This document shows positions 1 through 6,670 of a DNA stretch of 8,143 nt, one piece after another. The position numbers were made by a program, and so were the translations under genes. Source of the stretch: an uncultured Bacteroidia bacterium (GTDB lineage: Bacteria > Bacteroidota > Bacteroidia > Bacteroidales > UBA932); contig CACXFP010000250.1 in assembly GCA_902766985.1 (NCBI GenBank), positions 1-8,143 on the forward strand. The letters are read 5' to 3'. The first letter of the stretch is position 1; each line of letters starts with the position of its first letter. The notes below the pieces were generated by a model, which was given only the letters and a program-made list of their open reading frames with translations, did no database searches and was not told the origin of the DNA.

Positions 1-1
1 A

Positions 2-673
2 GGAGTGCAGTATGGCGTTTCCTACAGCCAGACGCAGTTCAATCCTGCGAGGGCCCAGGTCTTCCAGTTGCTTCCCAAATACTTCGGTGTTTCCTACACA
101 AGGTACGGAAAGTTGTTCGGCTACATGCCCTATTTCGGCCTTCAGGTAGGCGTCAACTACTCCCAGGCGGGTTATAAATTCAAGGAAGACAAGGAAACAG
201 GGACGACCCCTGAGCTTGAGGGGGCAACCAGGGCCGTAATGGACCTGATTGAAGTGCCGGCCCTGGCCATTTTCCACGTCGACATGCTCCATTTCAAAGT
301 CATGGCGGACTTCGGACTATACGGAGGTTACAGGATGAATATCACCCGATATGGCGAACATGTCAGTGACGAGATCCGCAATTCGTTTCTGGACTGGGAC
401 AAGAGGCTGGAATACGGCCTTAAGGGAGGCGTCGGATTCGGACTCGTGTTCGATCCTTTCGAGTTCCATGTGATGGGACAGCTGAGGTATTCATGGTCAA
501 GTCTTTACGAACCTGATTATGCTAGCGAGTACTACTACCGGTTCGCATATCCGCTTGATATCGTAATAACGGCCGGCATATATTTCCAGCTGACCAAACG
601 TTCCGGAAAGAGCCGTGCGGCCCTGCGCCGCGAGGCATATGATTCCGTGTACAACCCTAACAAGGATAAATGA
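2..673 (+). CDS. PorT-like outer-membrane beta-barrel protein, 3' part (5' end outside window)
   Basis: The reading frame is open to the left edge, so the signal peptide and first strands are missing; the GTG at 5 is an internal codon. The 223 visible residues alternate polar and aromatic/hydrophobic positions in short runs split by Gly- and Asp-rich turns, as in transmembrane beta-strands. An example is the stretch reading YMPYFGLQVGVNYSQAGYKF. A segment reading LIEVPALAIFH followed by FGLYGGYRMNI resembles the conserved core of the Bacteroidota OMP_b-brl_2/PorT-like family (IEIPLLLK then a Gly-rich strand). The last strand ends near AGIYFQL, and about 26 mostly charged residues follow, so the barrel does not end at a C-terminal aromatic residue. 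The stop TGA overlaps the ispG start, suggesting co-transcription. Family membership is inferred from pattern; the specific role (porin, assembly or secretion factor) cannot be told. Confidence 0.75.
   Translation, partial: GVQYGVSYSQTQFNPARAQVFQLLPKYFGVSYTRYGKLFGYMPYFGLQVGVNYSQAGYKFKEDKETGTTPELEGATRAVMDLIEVPALAIFHVDMLHFKVMADFGLYGGYRMNITRYGEHVSDEIRNSFLDWDKRLEYGLKGGVGFGLVFDPFEFHVMGQLRYSWSSLYEPDYASEYYYRFAYPLDIVITAGIYFQLTKRSGKSRAALRREAYDSVYNPNKDK
662..666 (+). promoter_or_regulatory. Possible ribosome binding site for ispG
   Basis: AAGGA lies 3 bases before the ATG at 670 and 6 bases before the ATG at 673. The second spacing is the more normal one, so if the site is used, ispG starts at 673. 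In either case the start overlaps the TGA stop of the upstream gene (671-673), so re-initiation by terminating ribosomes is likely. Bacteroidota often do not use Shine-Dalgarno pairing, so the match may be chance. Confidence 0.35.
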
Positions 674-2010
674 TGAGAAAAATAACGGCAAAGGCAGGTG
701 ACGTCCTCATCGGAGGTGGCAATCCGATAGTCGTCCAGACCATGTGCAACACCCATACATCGGACATTGAAGGCACTGTCGCCCAGTGCATCAGGATGAA
801 AGAGGCTGGAGCGCAGATGATAAGGATAACAGTTCCCGGCCCGGCCGACGTCGCAAATATCGCGGAAATCAGACGCAGGCTCAGATCCGGGGGAATCGAC
901 ACTCCCCTGGTGGCCGACATTCATTTTTCATCCAGGACTGCGATTGATGTCGCTCCCCATGTAGAGAAAGTCAGGGTCAATCCGGGAAACTTCCATCGGG
1001 ACCACGCACAGGCTTTGGAAATCTTCTCTGACCTGATCGATGTATGCAGGGACAATGGAACCGCCATCAGGGTCGGACTCAATCATGGTTCCCTCGGAGA
1101 GTATATCACCAACCTTTATGGTAACACTCCCCTGGGAATGGCGAAAGCAGCCATGGAATGGCTCGGCAAATGCGTCGAGAGGGATTTCTACAATGTCGTA
1201 GTATCCCTTAAGGCCAGCAACACGAAGGTTATGTCCGACGCCTACCTTGAGTTGGAAAAGGAAATGGAGGCGGCCGGAACCGTCTTTCCTGTCCATGTAG
1301 GCGTGACGGAAGCCGGCAACGGGGATACCGGAAGGATTAAATCCTGCGTAGGAATCTCCTCCGTCCTATCCAAGGGAATCGGAGACACTATTAGAGTGTC
1401 ACTTACTGAAGACCCGGTGAACGAGATTCCCGTTGCAAGGTATCTTGCTGACCGATACGACAGGAAACTCTTCTCCTCCCTCGTCTCAATAAAGACGGAG
1501 GGGAAGAAGGCCATAGCTACATATGAAGCGCCATCAAGGGAAAGACTCCTGCTCGATGCCTCGTGTGACTGGGGCAAGGAGCTGATGGAAAAGAAACTGG
1601 ATGAAATCGAGATCCACGGCACCTTCACCACCCAGGAAGGGGCCCTCCGTTCCATCGATGAAGACGGATTGGGAGACTATCTGGTCAATGAAATCATGCA
1701 GGCGTCAAGGAGAAGGTTCTACAAGCCTGAGTACATCGCTTGCCCCGGATGCGGGAGGACGATGTACGACCTTCAGAAGGCCTTTGAGGAGGTTAAGGAG
1801 CGTACTGCCGGCATGAAGGACGTGGTCATCGCTGTCATGGGCTGCATAGTGAACGGCCCCGGTGAGATGGCTGACGCCGACTGGGGCTATGTCGGCGAAG
1901 GCAACCATAAGGTTACCATCTACCACAAGGATGTTCCCGTACTGCGCCACGTCCCCGACACGGAGGCCGTAGACAGACTGGTTGAACTCATTGAATCTGA
2001 AAGGGACTGA
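670..2010 (+). CDS. ispG: 4-hydroxy-3-methylbut-2-enyl diphosphate synthase (IspG/GcpE), short-insert form
   Basis: IspG reduces the cyclic diphosphate MEcPP to HMBPP, the next-to-last step of the MEP isoprenoid pathway, using a [4Fe-4S] cluster in the cytoplasm. The N-terminal part (about 1-256) is the TIM-barrel A domain, with motifs LVADIHF (80-86), KVRVNPGN (100-107), RVGLNHGSL (134-142), SLKASNT (179-185), VTEAGNGDTGRIKS (212-225) and DTIRVSLTEDP (239-249). The C-terminal B domain has the cluster ligands: CPGCGR (Cys358, Cys361) and GCIVNGPGE (Cys392, Glu399). Between them lie about 95 residues (257-350). That is longer than the short linker of E. coli IspG (372 aa) and much shorter than the A* domain of Bacteroides IspG (about 620 aa by memory). 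All ligands are present, so an active enzyme is expected. Start is 670 or 673. It ends 3 bases from the convergent psd stop. Confidence 0.97.
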   Translation: MMRKITAKAGDVLIGGGNPIVVQTMCNTHTSDIEGTVAQCIRMKEAGAQMIRITVPGPADVANIAEIRRRLRSGGIDTPLVADIHFSSRTAIDVAPHVEKVRVNPGNFHRDHAQALEIFSDLIDVCRDNGTAIRVGLNHGSLGEYITNLYGNTPLGMAKAAMEWLGKCVERDFYNVVVSLKASNTKVMSDAYLELEKEMEAAGTVFPVHVGVTEAGNGDTGRIKSCVGISSVLSKGIGDTIRVSLTEDPVNEIPVARYLADRYDRKLFSSLVSIKTEGKKAIATYEAPSRERLLLDASCDWGKELMEKKLDEIEIHGTFTTQEGALRSIDEDGLGDYLVNEIMQASRRRFYKPEYIACPGCGRTMYDLQKAFEEVKERTAGMKDVVIAVMGCIVNGPGEMADADWGYVGEGNHKVTIYHKDVPVLRHVPDTEAVDRLVELIESERD

Positions 2011-2013
2011 TCG

Positions 2014-2664
2014 TCAGAGAACGGCAATGACGCTTTCGCAGGCCCTCACCTTGTCCCCTACCTTTACCTTTATATCGCAGTCCAGGGGAAGGAACATATC
2101 AATCCTAGACCCGAACTTGATGATTCCGCACTGCTGCCCTTTCTTCTCGTTCTCCCCTACCGTGGAATAGCAGACTATACGGCGGGCGAACGTGCCGGCT
2201 ATCTGTTTGAAAAAGACCTCGCCTTTCCCACTCTTGATGCAGGTGGAGGAATGCTCGTTTTTCTCCGAGGCCTTGGGCTGGAAAGCCAGGAAATAATGTC
2301 CCGGGTGGTATTTATAGTACGTTATCTCTCCGTCGACAGGCCAGAAATTGGCATGTACGTCAAAGAAATTCATATACACCGATACCTGGATGCATTCCCT
2401 TTGGAGATACTCACCCTCATAAGCTTTCTGGACGATGACGACCTTGCCGTCAGCTACGGACGTGACGGCGGAGGGATCTGCCACGACATTGCGGTCCGGA
2501 ACCCTGTGGAACCAGGTCACGAAACAGCCGAAAACGGCAAGGACCAATACCAGGAACCATGCCAGGGGGCGTAGATTGACGGTCTTGAGAACAATGAATC
2601 CGAGCAGCGCAAGCACCAGCCAGACCATCGTTATGAGTTTGTATGAATCTTGGTCGAGAGTCAT
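2014..2664 (-). CDS. psd: Phosphatidylserine decarboxylase proenzyme, short membrane-anchored form
   Basis: Psd decarboxylates phosphatidylserine to phosphatidylethanolamine, the last step of PE synthesis, at the inner membrane. The 216-residue protein has two N-terminal hydrophobic segments (about 12-28 and 33-50). The decarboxylase domain follows, with MNFFDVHANFWPVDG (98-112), matching the family's xxVHxNxxPVxG motif, and KASEKNEHSS (131-140). The KFGSR motif near the C-terminus gives the expected self-cleavage site between Gly185 and Ser186; Ser186 would become the pyruvoyl group of the small alpha chain. Length fits the short bacterial family rather than the longer E. coli type. It follows cdsA after 11 bases with no recognisable Shine-Dalgarno sequence and is the last gene of the rsfS-ftsH-cdsA-psd run. 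Phosphatidylserine synthase, the enzyme between CdsA and Psd, is not in the window. The start ATG (2664) lies just before the first hydrophobic segment. Confidence 0.93.
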   Translation of the reverse strand: MTLDQDSYKLITMVWLVLALLGFIVLKTVNLRPLAWFLVLVLAVFGCFVTWFHRVPDRNVVADPSAVTSVADGKVVIVQKAYEGEYLQRECIQVSVYMNFFDVHANFWPVDGEITYYKYHPGHYFLAFQPKASEKNEHSSTCIKSGKGEVFFKQIAGTFARRIVCYSTVGENEKKGQQCGIIKFGSRIDMFLPLDCDIKVKVGDKVRACESVIAVL

Positions 2665-2675
2665 GTCGAACGGTA

Positions 2676-3503
2676 TTAGAGTAAATTGAAGATTGCAAGA
2701 TAGACAGCGCCGATCGGCATGGCCATCAGCGTGCTGTCAAAACGGTCGAGGAGCCCCCCGTGGCCCGGAATTATGTTGCCGGAATCCTTTACGTTATAGA
2801 ACCTCTTCCACTGGGATTCGAAGAGGTCTCCCCAGACCCCTGCGATATGCATCACGACGGCAAGGATGATGCAATGGATAAGAGGATACTTCATGTAACC
2901 TGTATAGAAGAGGATGCATGCCGCAACGACGGCCATGATGAGTCCTCCCCAGTAGCCTATCCACGTCTTCTTGGGAGAGATGGACTCGAAGAGTTTCTTT
3001 GGGAATCTCTTTCCCAGGGCGATACCGAAGGTGTAGGCTCCGATGTCGGAAGCCCATATGATGATGAAGAAACATATGAGCAGAACCCCGCTGAACCTCC
3101 CGTGCTGGAACACGATAAGATTCGACAGGGCCATCGGCGCGGCAATGTACAGAAGGGCCGTGTAAATGTTGGAGAACCTTCCGAACTCAGACTTGTCCTT
3201 GACGTATAGCGAGTTGATCATTATCAGGAAGATCGGAGCCATGGCAAGCGCTATGAACTTCAGGTCCATCCCGAAGGCCGAACGACAGAATATCAGGACG
3301 AAAAGGGATACGGCGGCAACTATCGCGAGGATGCGGGAGATGACATATGAATCCCCCATCGTCATCCGGTAGAATTCCACCATCATACCTACCGTGATCA
3401 ACAGGACCAGCACACCGAAGGTAAACTTGCTGAAAAGCAGACAGAACAGCATTATGATGACAAATCCCGTCCCTGAAAGGGCCCTGACTGCAGAATTAGA
3501 CAT
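2676..3503 (-). CDS. cdsA: Phosphatidate cytidylyltransferase (CDP-diglyceride synthase)
   Basis: CdsA joins CTP and phosphatidic acid to make CDP-diacylglycerol, the precursor of all membrane phospholipids made by the bacterial route. The 275 residues are mostly hydrophobic, with about eight candidate membrane helices. Conserved motifs are WASDIGAYTFG (150-160), SPKKTWIG (176-183) and the CDP-diglyceride synthetase signature from Ser230 to Asp256, including KR, KDSGNIIPGHGG and LDRFD. The signature is intact except that Trp232 stands where the pattern usually has an aliphatic residue, Met or Phe. The start ATG is 3 bases after the ftsH stop, and psd follows after 11 bases, so the three are almost certainly one transcript. 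The product supplies phosphatidylserine synthesis and so, through Psd, PE. Confidence 0.96.
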   Translation of the reverse strand: MSNSAVRALSGTGFVIIMLFCLLFSKFTFGVLVLLITVGMMVEFYRMTMGDSYVISRILAIVAAVSLFVLIFCRSAFGMDLKFIALAMAPIFLIMINSLYVKDKSEFGRFSNIYTALLYIAAPMALSNLIVFQHGRFSGVLLICFFIIIWASDIGAYTFGIALGKRFPKKLFESISPKKTWIGYWGGLIMAVVAACILFYTGYMKYPLIHCIILAVVMHIAGVWGDLFESQWKRFYNVKDSGNIIPGHGGLLDRFDSTLMAMPIGAVYLAIFNLL

Positions 3504-3506
3504 ACC

Positions 3507-5477
3507 CTACTCCCCTTCTTGTTTTTGTTCCACTTCCTCTCCGGCAGGCCGCACCTTTGGCCCGAGAATCTTTTCGATGTCATCGGAAAGGATGACTTCC
3601 TTTTCAAGGAGAAGCAGGGCTATCCTTTCGAAGCCATCCCTGTGGTCGAGAAGGAGTTTTACCGTCTTGTCGTGAATGTCCTTGACAAGAGCCTTTACCT
3701 CCTCATCCATGAGCTCGGCGGTCTTCTCGCTGTATGGTTTGGTGAGGTCATATCCCCTCGATCCTGTTGAATCATAGAAAGACAGTTCTCCAACCTTCTC
3801 GCTCATGCCGTAGTACTGGATCATGGCGTATGCCATCTTCGTCAGCCGCTCGAGGTCGTTCTGGGCTCCCGTTCCCGGCTCTCCGTTGATGATTTCTTCG
3901 GCAGCACGGCCTCCCATGAGGCTGCACATCTCATCGATAAGATAGGACTTGCCGAGTATCTTCCTTTCGGAAGGCAGGCTCCAGGTCACTCCAAGTGCCT
4001 GTCCTCTCGGGATGAGGCTTACCTTGAATACGGGATCGGCATATGGCAGCAGCCATCCGGCCACGGCATGACCGGCTTCGTGATACGCCGTAGTCCTTTT
4101 CTCACTCATGCTCATGACAGAGCCCTTGCGTTCGACTCCTCCCACTATCCTGTCGACGGCATCAAGGAAATCCTGATTGTCGATTACCTGCTTGTTCCTG
4201 CGGGCCGCGGTAAGGGCAGCTTCGTTGCAGACATTGGCTATATCGGCTCCGGAGAATCCGGGAGTATGCTTGGCCATGGTCCTTACGTCAAAATCAGGAG
4301 AAATGGCAAGTCCGCGCATATGGACCTTGAAAATATCCACACGCTCGTCAAGGTCGGGCAGGTCGACATGGATCTGGCGGTCGAAACGGCCGGCCCTCAT
4401 CAGAGCCTTGTCGAGGATATCGGCCCTGTTGGTCGCAGCAAGTATGATGACACCGGAATTGGTGTCGAACCCATCCATCTCAGTAAGAAGCTGATTGAGC
4501 GTGTTTTCCCTCTCGTCATTTGAAGAAAAGCCTACATTCTTCCCCCTGGCCCTGCCCACGGCGTCGATCTCATCGATGAAGACGATGCACGGGGCCTTCT
4601 CCTTGGCCTGCCGGAAGAGGTCCCTGACACGCGAAGCACCGACCCCTACGAACATCTCGACAAAATCTGAACCTGAGATGGAGAAGAAGGGAACGTTCGC
4701 CTCGCCGGCGACTGCCTTTGCAAGAAGGGTCTTGCCAGTTCCCGGAGGGCCTACGAGAAGGGCTCCTTTCGGGATCTTGGCACCCAGTTTCGTATATTTC
4801 TGCGGAGCCTTGAGGAAATCCACGATTTCCATGACTTCCTCCTTCGCCCCGTACAGGCCGGCCACATCCTTGAAAGAGACGCTGACATTAGTCTTGTCGG
4901 CGAGCTTTCCGGTGGATTTCCCTACGGAAAAAATCCCTCCCGGGCCTCCCCCGCCGGGACCTGCGCCCATATTGCGGCCGATGCCCCTGAACATCCATAT
5001 ATACATAAGGATCAGCAGGATAGGGAAAATCAGCCATTCGAGGACTTCCATCCAACCCCTGCTCTCGTTTTCCATAACGACCTTCACCTGGTCAATGGCA
5101 GGAAGTTCAGAGTTCAGTTCTCCGAATTCTTTCTCTGCATCGAACTTGTCGGAAACGAGGAAGTAAAACTGAGGAGAGGACTTCGGCACGTTGCCGGCGA
5201 AGAGGTCGGTATATTTCGACATCCTGTCGGGCTTTATCGTGATGGTACCCTTGAAATTGTTACGGACGAAATGGATCTCCTTTACGTCACCGGACCGGAA
5301 GATCGTCTGGACCTGGGCCCACTCGATCTTCTGGGGGTTGCTCCCGTCCATCGAATAGAGCATCCATGCTATGCCGGCGATAAGGAGGATATAGAACCAG
5401 GAAAGGTTGAACCTGATCCTCACCACCTTCTTCTTGGGATCCTTGCCGTTGCTGTTATTGGCATTATTCTGGTCCAT
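3507..5477 (-). CDS. ftsH: ATP-dependent zinc metalloprotease FtsH
   Basis: FtsH is a hexameric inner-membrane AAA+ protease that extracts and degrades misassembled membrane proteins and some regulated cytoplasmic proteins. Counting from the ATG at 5477 (656 residues): a polar Asn/Lys-rich cytoplasmic start (1-22), membrane segment 1 (about 25-42), a periplasmic region (about 43-146), membrane segment 2 (about 147-163), a Gly-rich linker (about 171-182), then the AAA domain. It has Walker A GPPGTGKT (243-250), pore loop FVG (276-278), Walker B IVFIDEID (298-305) and the second region of homology with GRFDR arginine fingers (Arg364, Arg367). The M41 peptidase follows with HEAGH (466-470) and a likely third zinc ligand, Asp541. 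The frame is open upstream to an ATG at 5555, but that would overlap rsfS by 79 bases and add a low-complexity Gln/Gly/Ser peptide. The ATG at 5477 shares one base with the rsfS stop (TGATG) and gives a normal N-terminus, so I chose it. Confidence 0.97.
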   Translation of the reverse strand: MDQNNANNSNGKDPKKKVVRIRFNLSWFYILLIAGIAWMLYSMDGSNPQKIEWAQVQTIFRSGDVKEIHFVRNNFKGTITIKPDRMSKYTDLFAGNVPKSSPQFYFLVSDKFDAEKEFGELNSELPAIDQVKVVMENESRGWMEVLEWLIFPILLILMYIWMFRGIGRNMGAGPGGGGPGGIFSVGKSTGKLADKTNVSVSFKDVAGLYGAKEEVMEIVDFLKAPQKYTKLGAKIPKGALLVGPPGTGKTLLAKAVAGEANVPFFSISGSDFVEMFVGVGASRVRDLFRQAKEKAPCIVFIDEIDAVGRARGKNVGFSSNDERENTLNQLLTEMDGFDTNSGVIILAATNRADILDKALMRAGRFDRQIHVDLPDLDERVDIFKVHMRGLAISPDFDVRTMAKHTPGFSGADIANVCNEAALTAARRNKQVIDNQDFLDAVDRIVGGVERKGSVMSMSEKRTTAYHEAGHAVAGWLLPYADPVFKVSLIPRGQALGVTWSLPSERKILGKSYLIDEMCSLMGGRAAEEIINGEPGTGAQNDLERLTKMAYAMIQYYGMSEKVGELSFYDSTGSRGYDLTKPYSEKTAELMDEEVKALVKDIHDKTVKLLLDHRDGFERIALLLLEKEVILSDDIEKILGPKVRPAGEEVEQKQEGE

Positions 5478-5866
5478 CACTGACTGGTTTTGGGAGTGGC
5501 TGGCTTCCTGGTTACCTTGCGTTCCTTGTATTCCTTGCGGGGAGCATCCGCCCACAGGTCTTCAAGGCGGTAAAAGTCCCTGTATTCATTGAGGAAGATA
5601 TGGGCAACGATGTCCCCATAGTCTATGATGATCCAGAAATCATTCTCGAAACCCTGTGACCTGAGCGGTTTTCGGCCAAGCTCGGTCCGCATCTTCTCGA
5701 TAACATTGTCGGCTATGGCTGCTACATTCGTGGTAGAATCGGCGCTGCAGATGACAAAATGGTCGGTGATGGCGACACCGAGCGGTCTGAGATCGATTCC
5801 TACGACCCTCTGCCCCTTCTTGTCCAGCATTGCGTCTGCCAGGACCCTCAAATCGTGTGTAATCAT
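5477..5866 (-). CDS. rsfS: Ribosome silencing factor RsfS
   Basis: RsfS (Iojap/YbeB/DUF143 family) binds protein L14 of the large ribosomal subunit and blocks subunit joining, lowering translation when nutrients are scarce. The 129-residue protein has the family core: an N-terminal helix (LRVLADAMLDKKGQR), the strand pattern DHFVICSADSTTNVAAIADNV (36-55), and WIIIDYGDIVAHIF (78-91) followed by RDFYRLEDLWADAP (96-109). Length matches the family; the last 20 residues are a Lys/Arg-rich tail beyond the conserved domain. It is first in the run leading to ftsH, cdsA and psd, and its TGA shares a base with the ftsH ATG, so translation is probably coupled. The start ATG at 5866 is 19 bases after the end of a candidate -7 box (5898-5891). 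Confidence 0.96.
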   Translation of the reverse strand: MITHDLRVLADAMLDKKGQRVVGIDLRPLGVAITDHFVICSADSTTNVAAIADNVIEKMRTELGRKPLRSQGFENDFWIIIDYGDIVAHIFLNEYRDFYRLEDLWADAPRKEYKERKVTRKPATPKTSQ

Positions 5867-5877
5867 ACGAAAGTTTG

Positions 5878-5885
5878 TAAATTTG
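5878..5885 (+). promoter_or_regulatory. Candidate -7 promoter box for birA
   Basis: TAAATTTG matches the Bacteroidota primary sigma factor -7 consensus TAnnTTTG. It ends 29 bases before the birA ATG, giving an expected leader of roughly 20-25 A-rich bases. The -33 element (TTG) is not clear: at a 20-base spacing there is GTG (5855-5857), inside rsfS. The box lies in the only intergenic gap in the region, which supports it, but AT-rich sequence makes chance matches easy. Confidence 0.45.
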
Positions 5886-5895
5886 TCTTACAAAT
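5881..5895. repeat. Perfect short inverted repeat between rsfS and birA
   Basis: ATTTGT-CTT-ACAAAT is a perfect 6-base inverted repeat with a 3-base spacer. A second, overlapping repeat is TTTGTAA (5874-5880) against TTACAAA (5888-5894). The arms of the first coincide with the two opposed -7 boxes, which may fully explain the symmetry. An operator for a regulator is a weaker alternative. BirA here lacks the DNA-binding domain needed for autoregulation, so it is not the obvious ligand. The repeat is too AT-rich and lacks the T-tract context expected of a terminator. Confidence 0.5.
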
Positions 5896-5898
5896 ATA
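5891..5898 (-). promoter_or_regulatory. Candidate -7 promoter box for the rsfS-ftsH-cdsA-psd run
   Basis: Read on the minus strand, the sequence is TATATTTG, a match to TAnnTTTG. Its last base lies 24 bases from the first base of the rsfS ATG, so the leader would be short (about 15-20 bases). No TTG is found at the usual 19-21 base spacing; one at 5915-5913 is only 14 bases away. It faces the birA box at 5878-5885, with just 5 bases between them. Confidence 0.45.
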
Positions 5899-5914
5899 AA
5901 CAAAAAACGAACCA

Positions 5915-6670
5915 ATGGAAAGGAAGATGCAAATCTTGTGGCATGACTCGCTGGATTCGACTAACAATGAGGCTGCAAGGCGCATAGAGAGCCTCGCTGA
6001 TTTGTCAGTCATTGCAGCAGTGGAGCAATACTCCGGTCGAGGCCAGAGGGGGAACGTGTGGCACTCTTCCCCGGGAGACAACCTCACCTTTTCAATAGTC
6101 CTTAAAGGCAACGGCTCCCTGGCCGCGCTGCCTGTGACTTCACAGTTCGACATAAGCCGCCTCTCTACCTTGGCCGTACACGGATTCCTGGCAAAAGAAG
6201 GTATAGACGCCAAGATTAAATGGCCCAACGACATATATGTCGGAAACAGGAAAATTTGCGGGATGCTGATCGAGAATTCCCTTTCCGGCGCAAAGATATC
6301 CTGGAGCATCATCGGAATCGGCTTGAATCTCAACCAGAAAGACTTTCCGCCCCAGCTCATGAATCCGACATCCCTGACCCTTCTGACCGGTCGGCGATAC
6401 TCCCTGGAAAGCGGACTCGAAGATTTTTGCGTGATATTCTCATCATTGCTTCCACTCCTAAAGGACATGGAAGGAAGGAAAAAGCTCGATGGAATGTATT
6501 CTGAGCATCTGTACCGGAGGGGTGAATGGCATGAATTCCGGGACCTGAGGACGGAGGAAGTCTTCAGAGGAAAAATCGATGGCGTAACCAAAGAGGGCCT
6601 GCTGAAGGCAGTTACCCTGGCAGGTCAGAGGAAAGAATTCAATTTCAAGGAAATAGGCTATATTATCTAA
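5915..6670 (+). CDS. birA: Biotin--[acetyl-CoA-carboxylase] ligase, monofunctional (no DNA-binding domain)
   Basis: The enzyme activates biotin with ATP and attaches it to the biotin-carrier lysine of carboxylases such as acetyl-CoA carboxylase. The 251 residues hold the catalytic domain: DSTNNEA (14-20), biotinyl-AMP binding loop GRGQRGNVWHSS (41-52, GRGRRG in E. coli), DNLTFSIVL (55-63), KWPND (102-106), NRKICGMLIE (111-120, with Lys113 at the position of E. coli Lys183) and IGIGLNLNQ (133-141). A C-terminal SH3-like domain follows (about 205-251). The N-terminal helix-turn-helix of E. coli BirA (321 aa) is absent, so this is a group I ligase without repressor function. Start is 5915 or 5927 (Met5); the leader is A-rich with no well-spaced Shine-Dalgarno sequence. 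It is divergent from rsfS, and its 3' end overlaps rpe by 8 bases. Confidence 0.94.
   Translation: MERKMQILWHDSLDSTNNEAARRIESLADLSVIAAVEQYSGRGQRGNVWHSSPGDNLTFSIVLKGNGSLAALPVTSQFDISRLSTLAVHGFLAKEGIDAKIKWPNDIYVGNRKICGMLIENSLSGAKISWSIIGIGLNLNQKDFPPQLMNPTSLTLLTGRRYSLESGLEDFCVIFSSLLPLLKDMEGRKKLDGMYSEHLYRRGEWHEFRDLRTEEVFRGKIDGVTKEGLLKAVTLAGQRKEFNFKEIGYII

Noticed and set aside
2007..2017. CTGA-TCG-TCAG hairpin between ispG and psd as a terminator
   Set aside because: The stem is only 4 base pairs, with no following T-tract in either direction.
4333..4341. ATATCCACA, one base from the DnaA box TTATCCACA
   Set aside because: It is a single isolated match inside ftsH with no cluster or AT-rich unwinding element, so it is not evidence of an origin.
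4495..5166. 223-codon open frame on the plus strand
   Set aside because: It lies wholly antisense to the FtsH AAA and membrane regions and resembles no family I know. Open antisense frames are expected from the codon bias of a long conserved gene.
5478..5555. N-terminal extension of FtsH to an upstream in-frame ATG, giving 682 residues beginning MGGCSPQG
   Set aside because: It would overlap the conserved end of rsfS, and its Gln/Gly/Ser-rich peptide has no FtsH counterpart. The ATG at 5477, coupled to the rsfS stop, gives a normal FtsH N-terminus.
5881..5895. Inverted repeat as a BirA operator (bio-box)
   Set aside because: The ligase here lacks the helix-turn-helix domain, the repeat does not resemble a BirA operator, and overlapping -7 boxes explain it.
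5863..6591. 242-codon open frame on the minus strand opposite birA
   Set aside because: It is antisense to the conserved biotin ligase domain, has a Ser/Arg/Pro-rich composition typical of shadow frames, and would run into the rsfS start.
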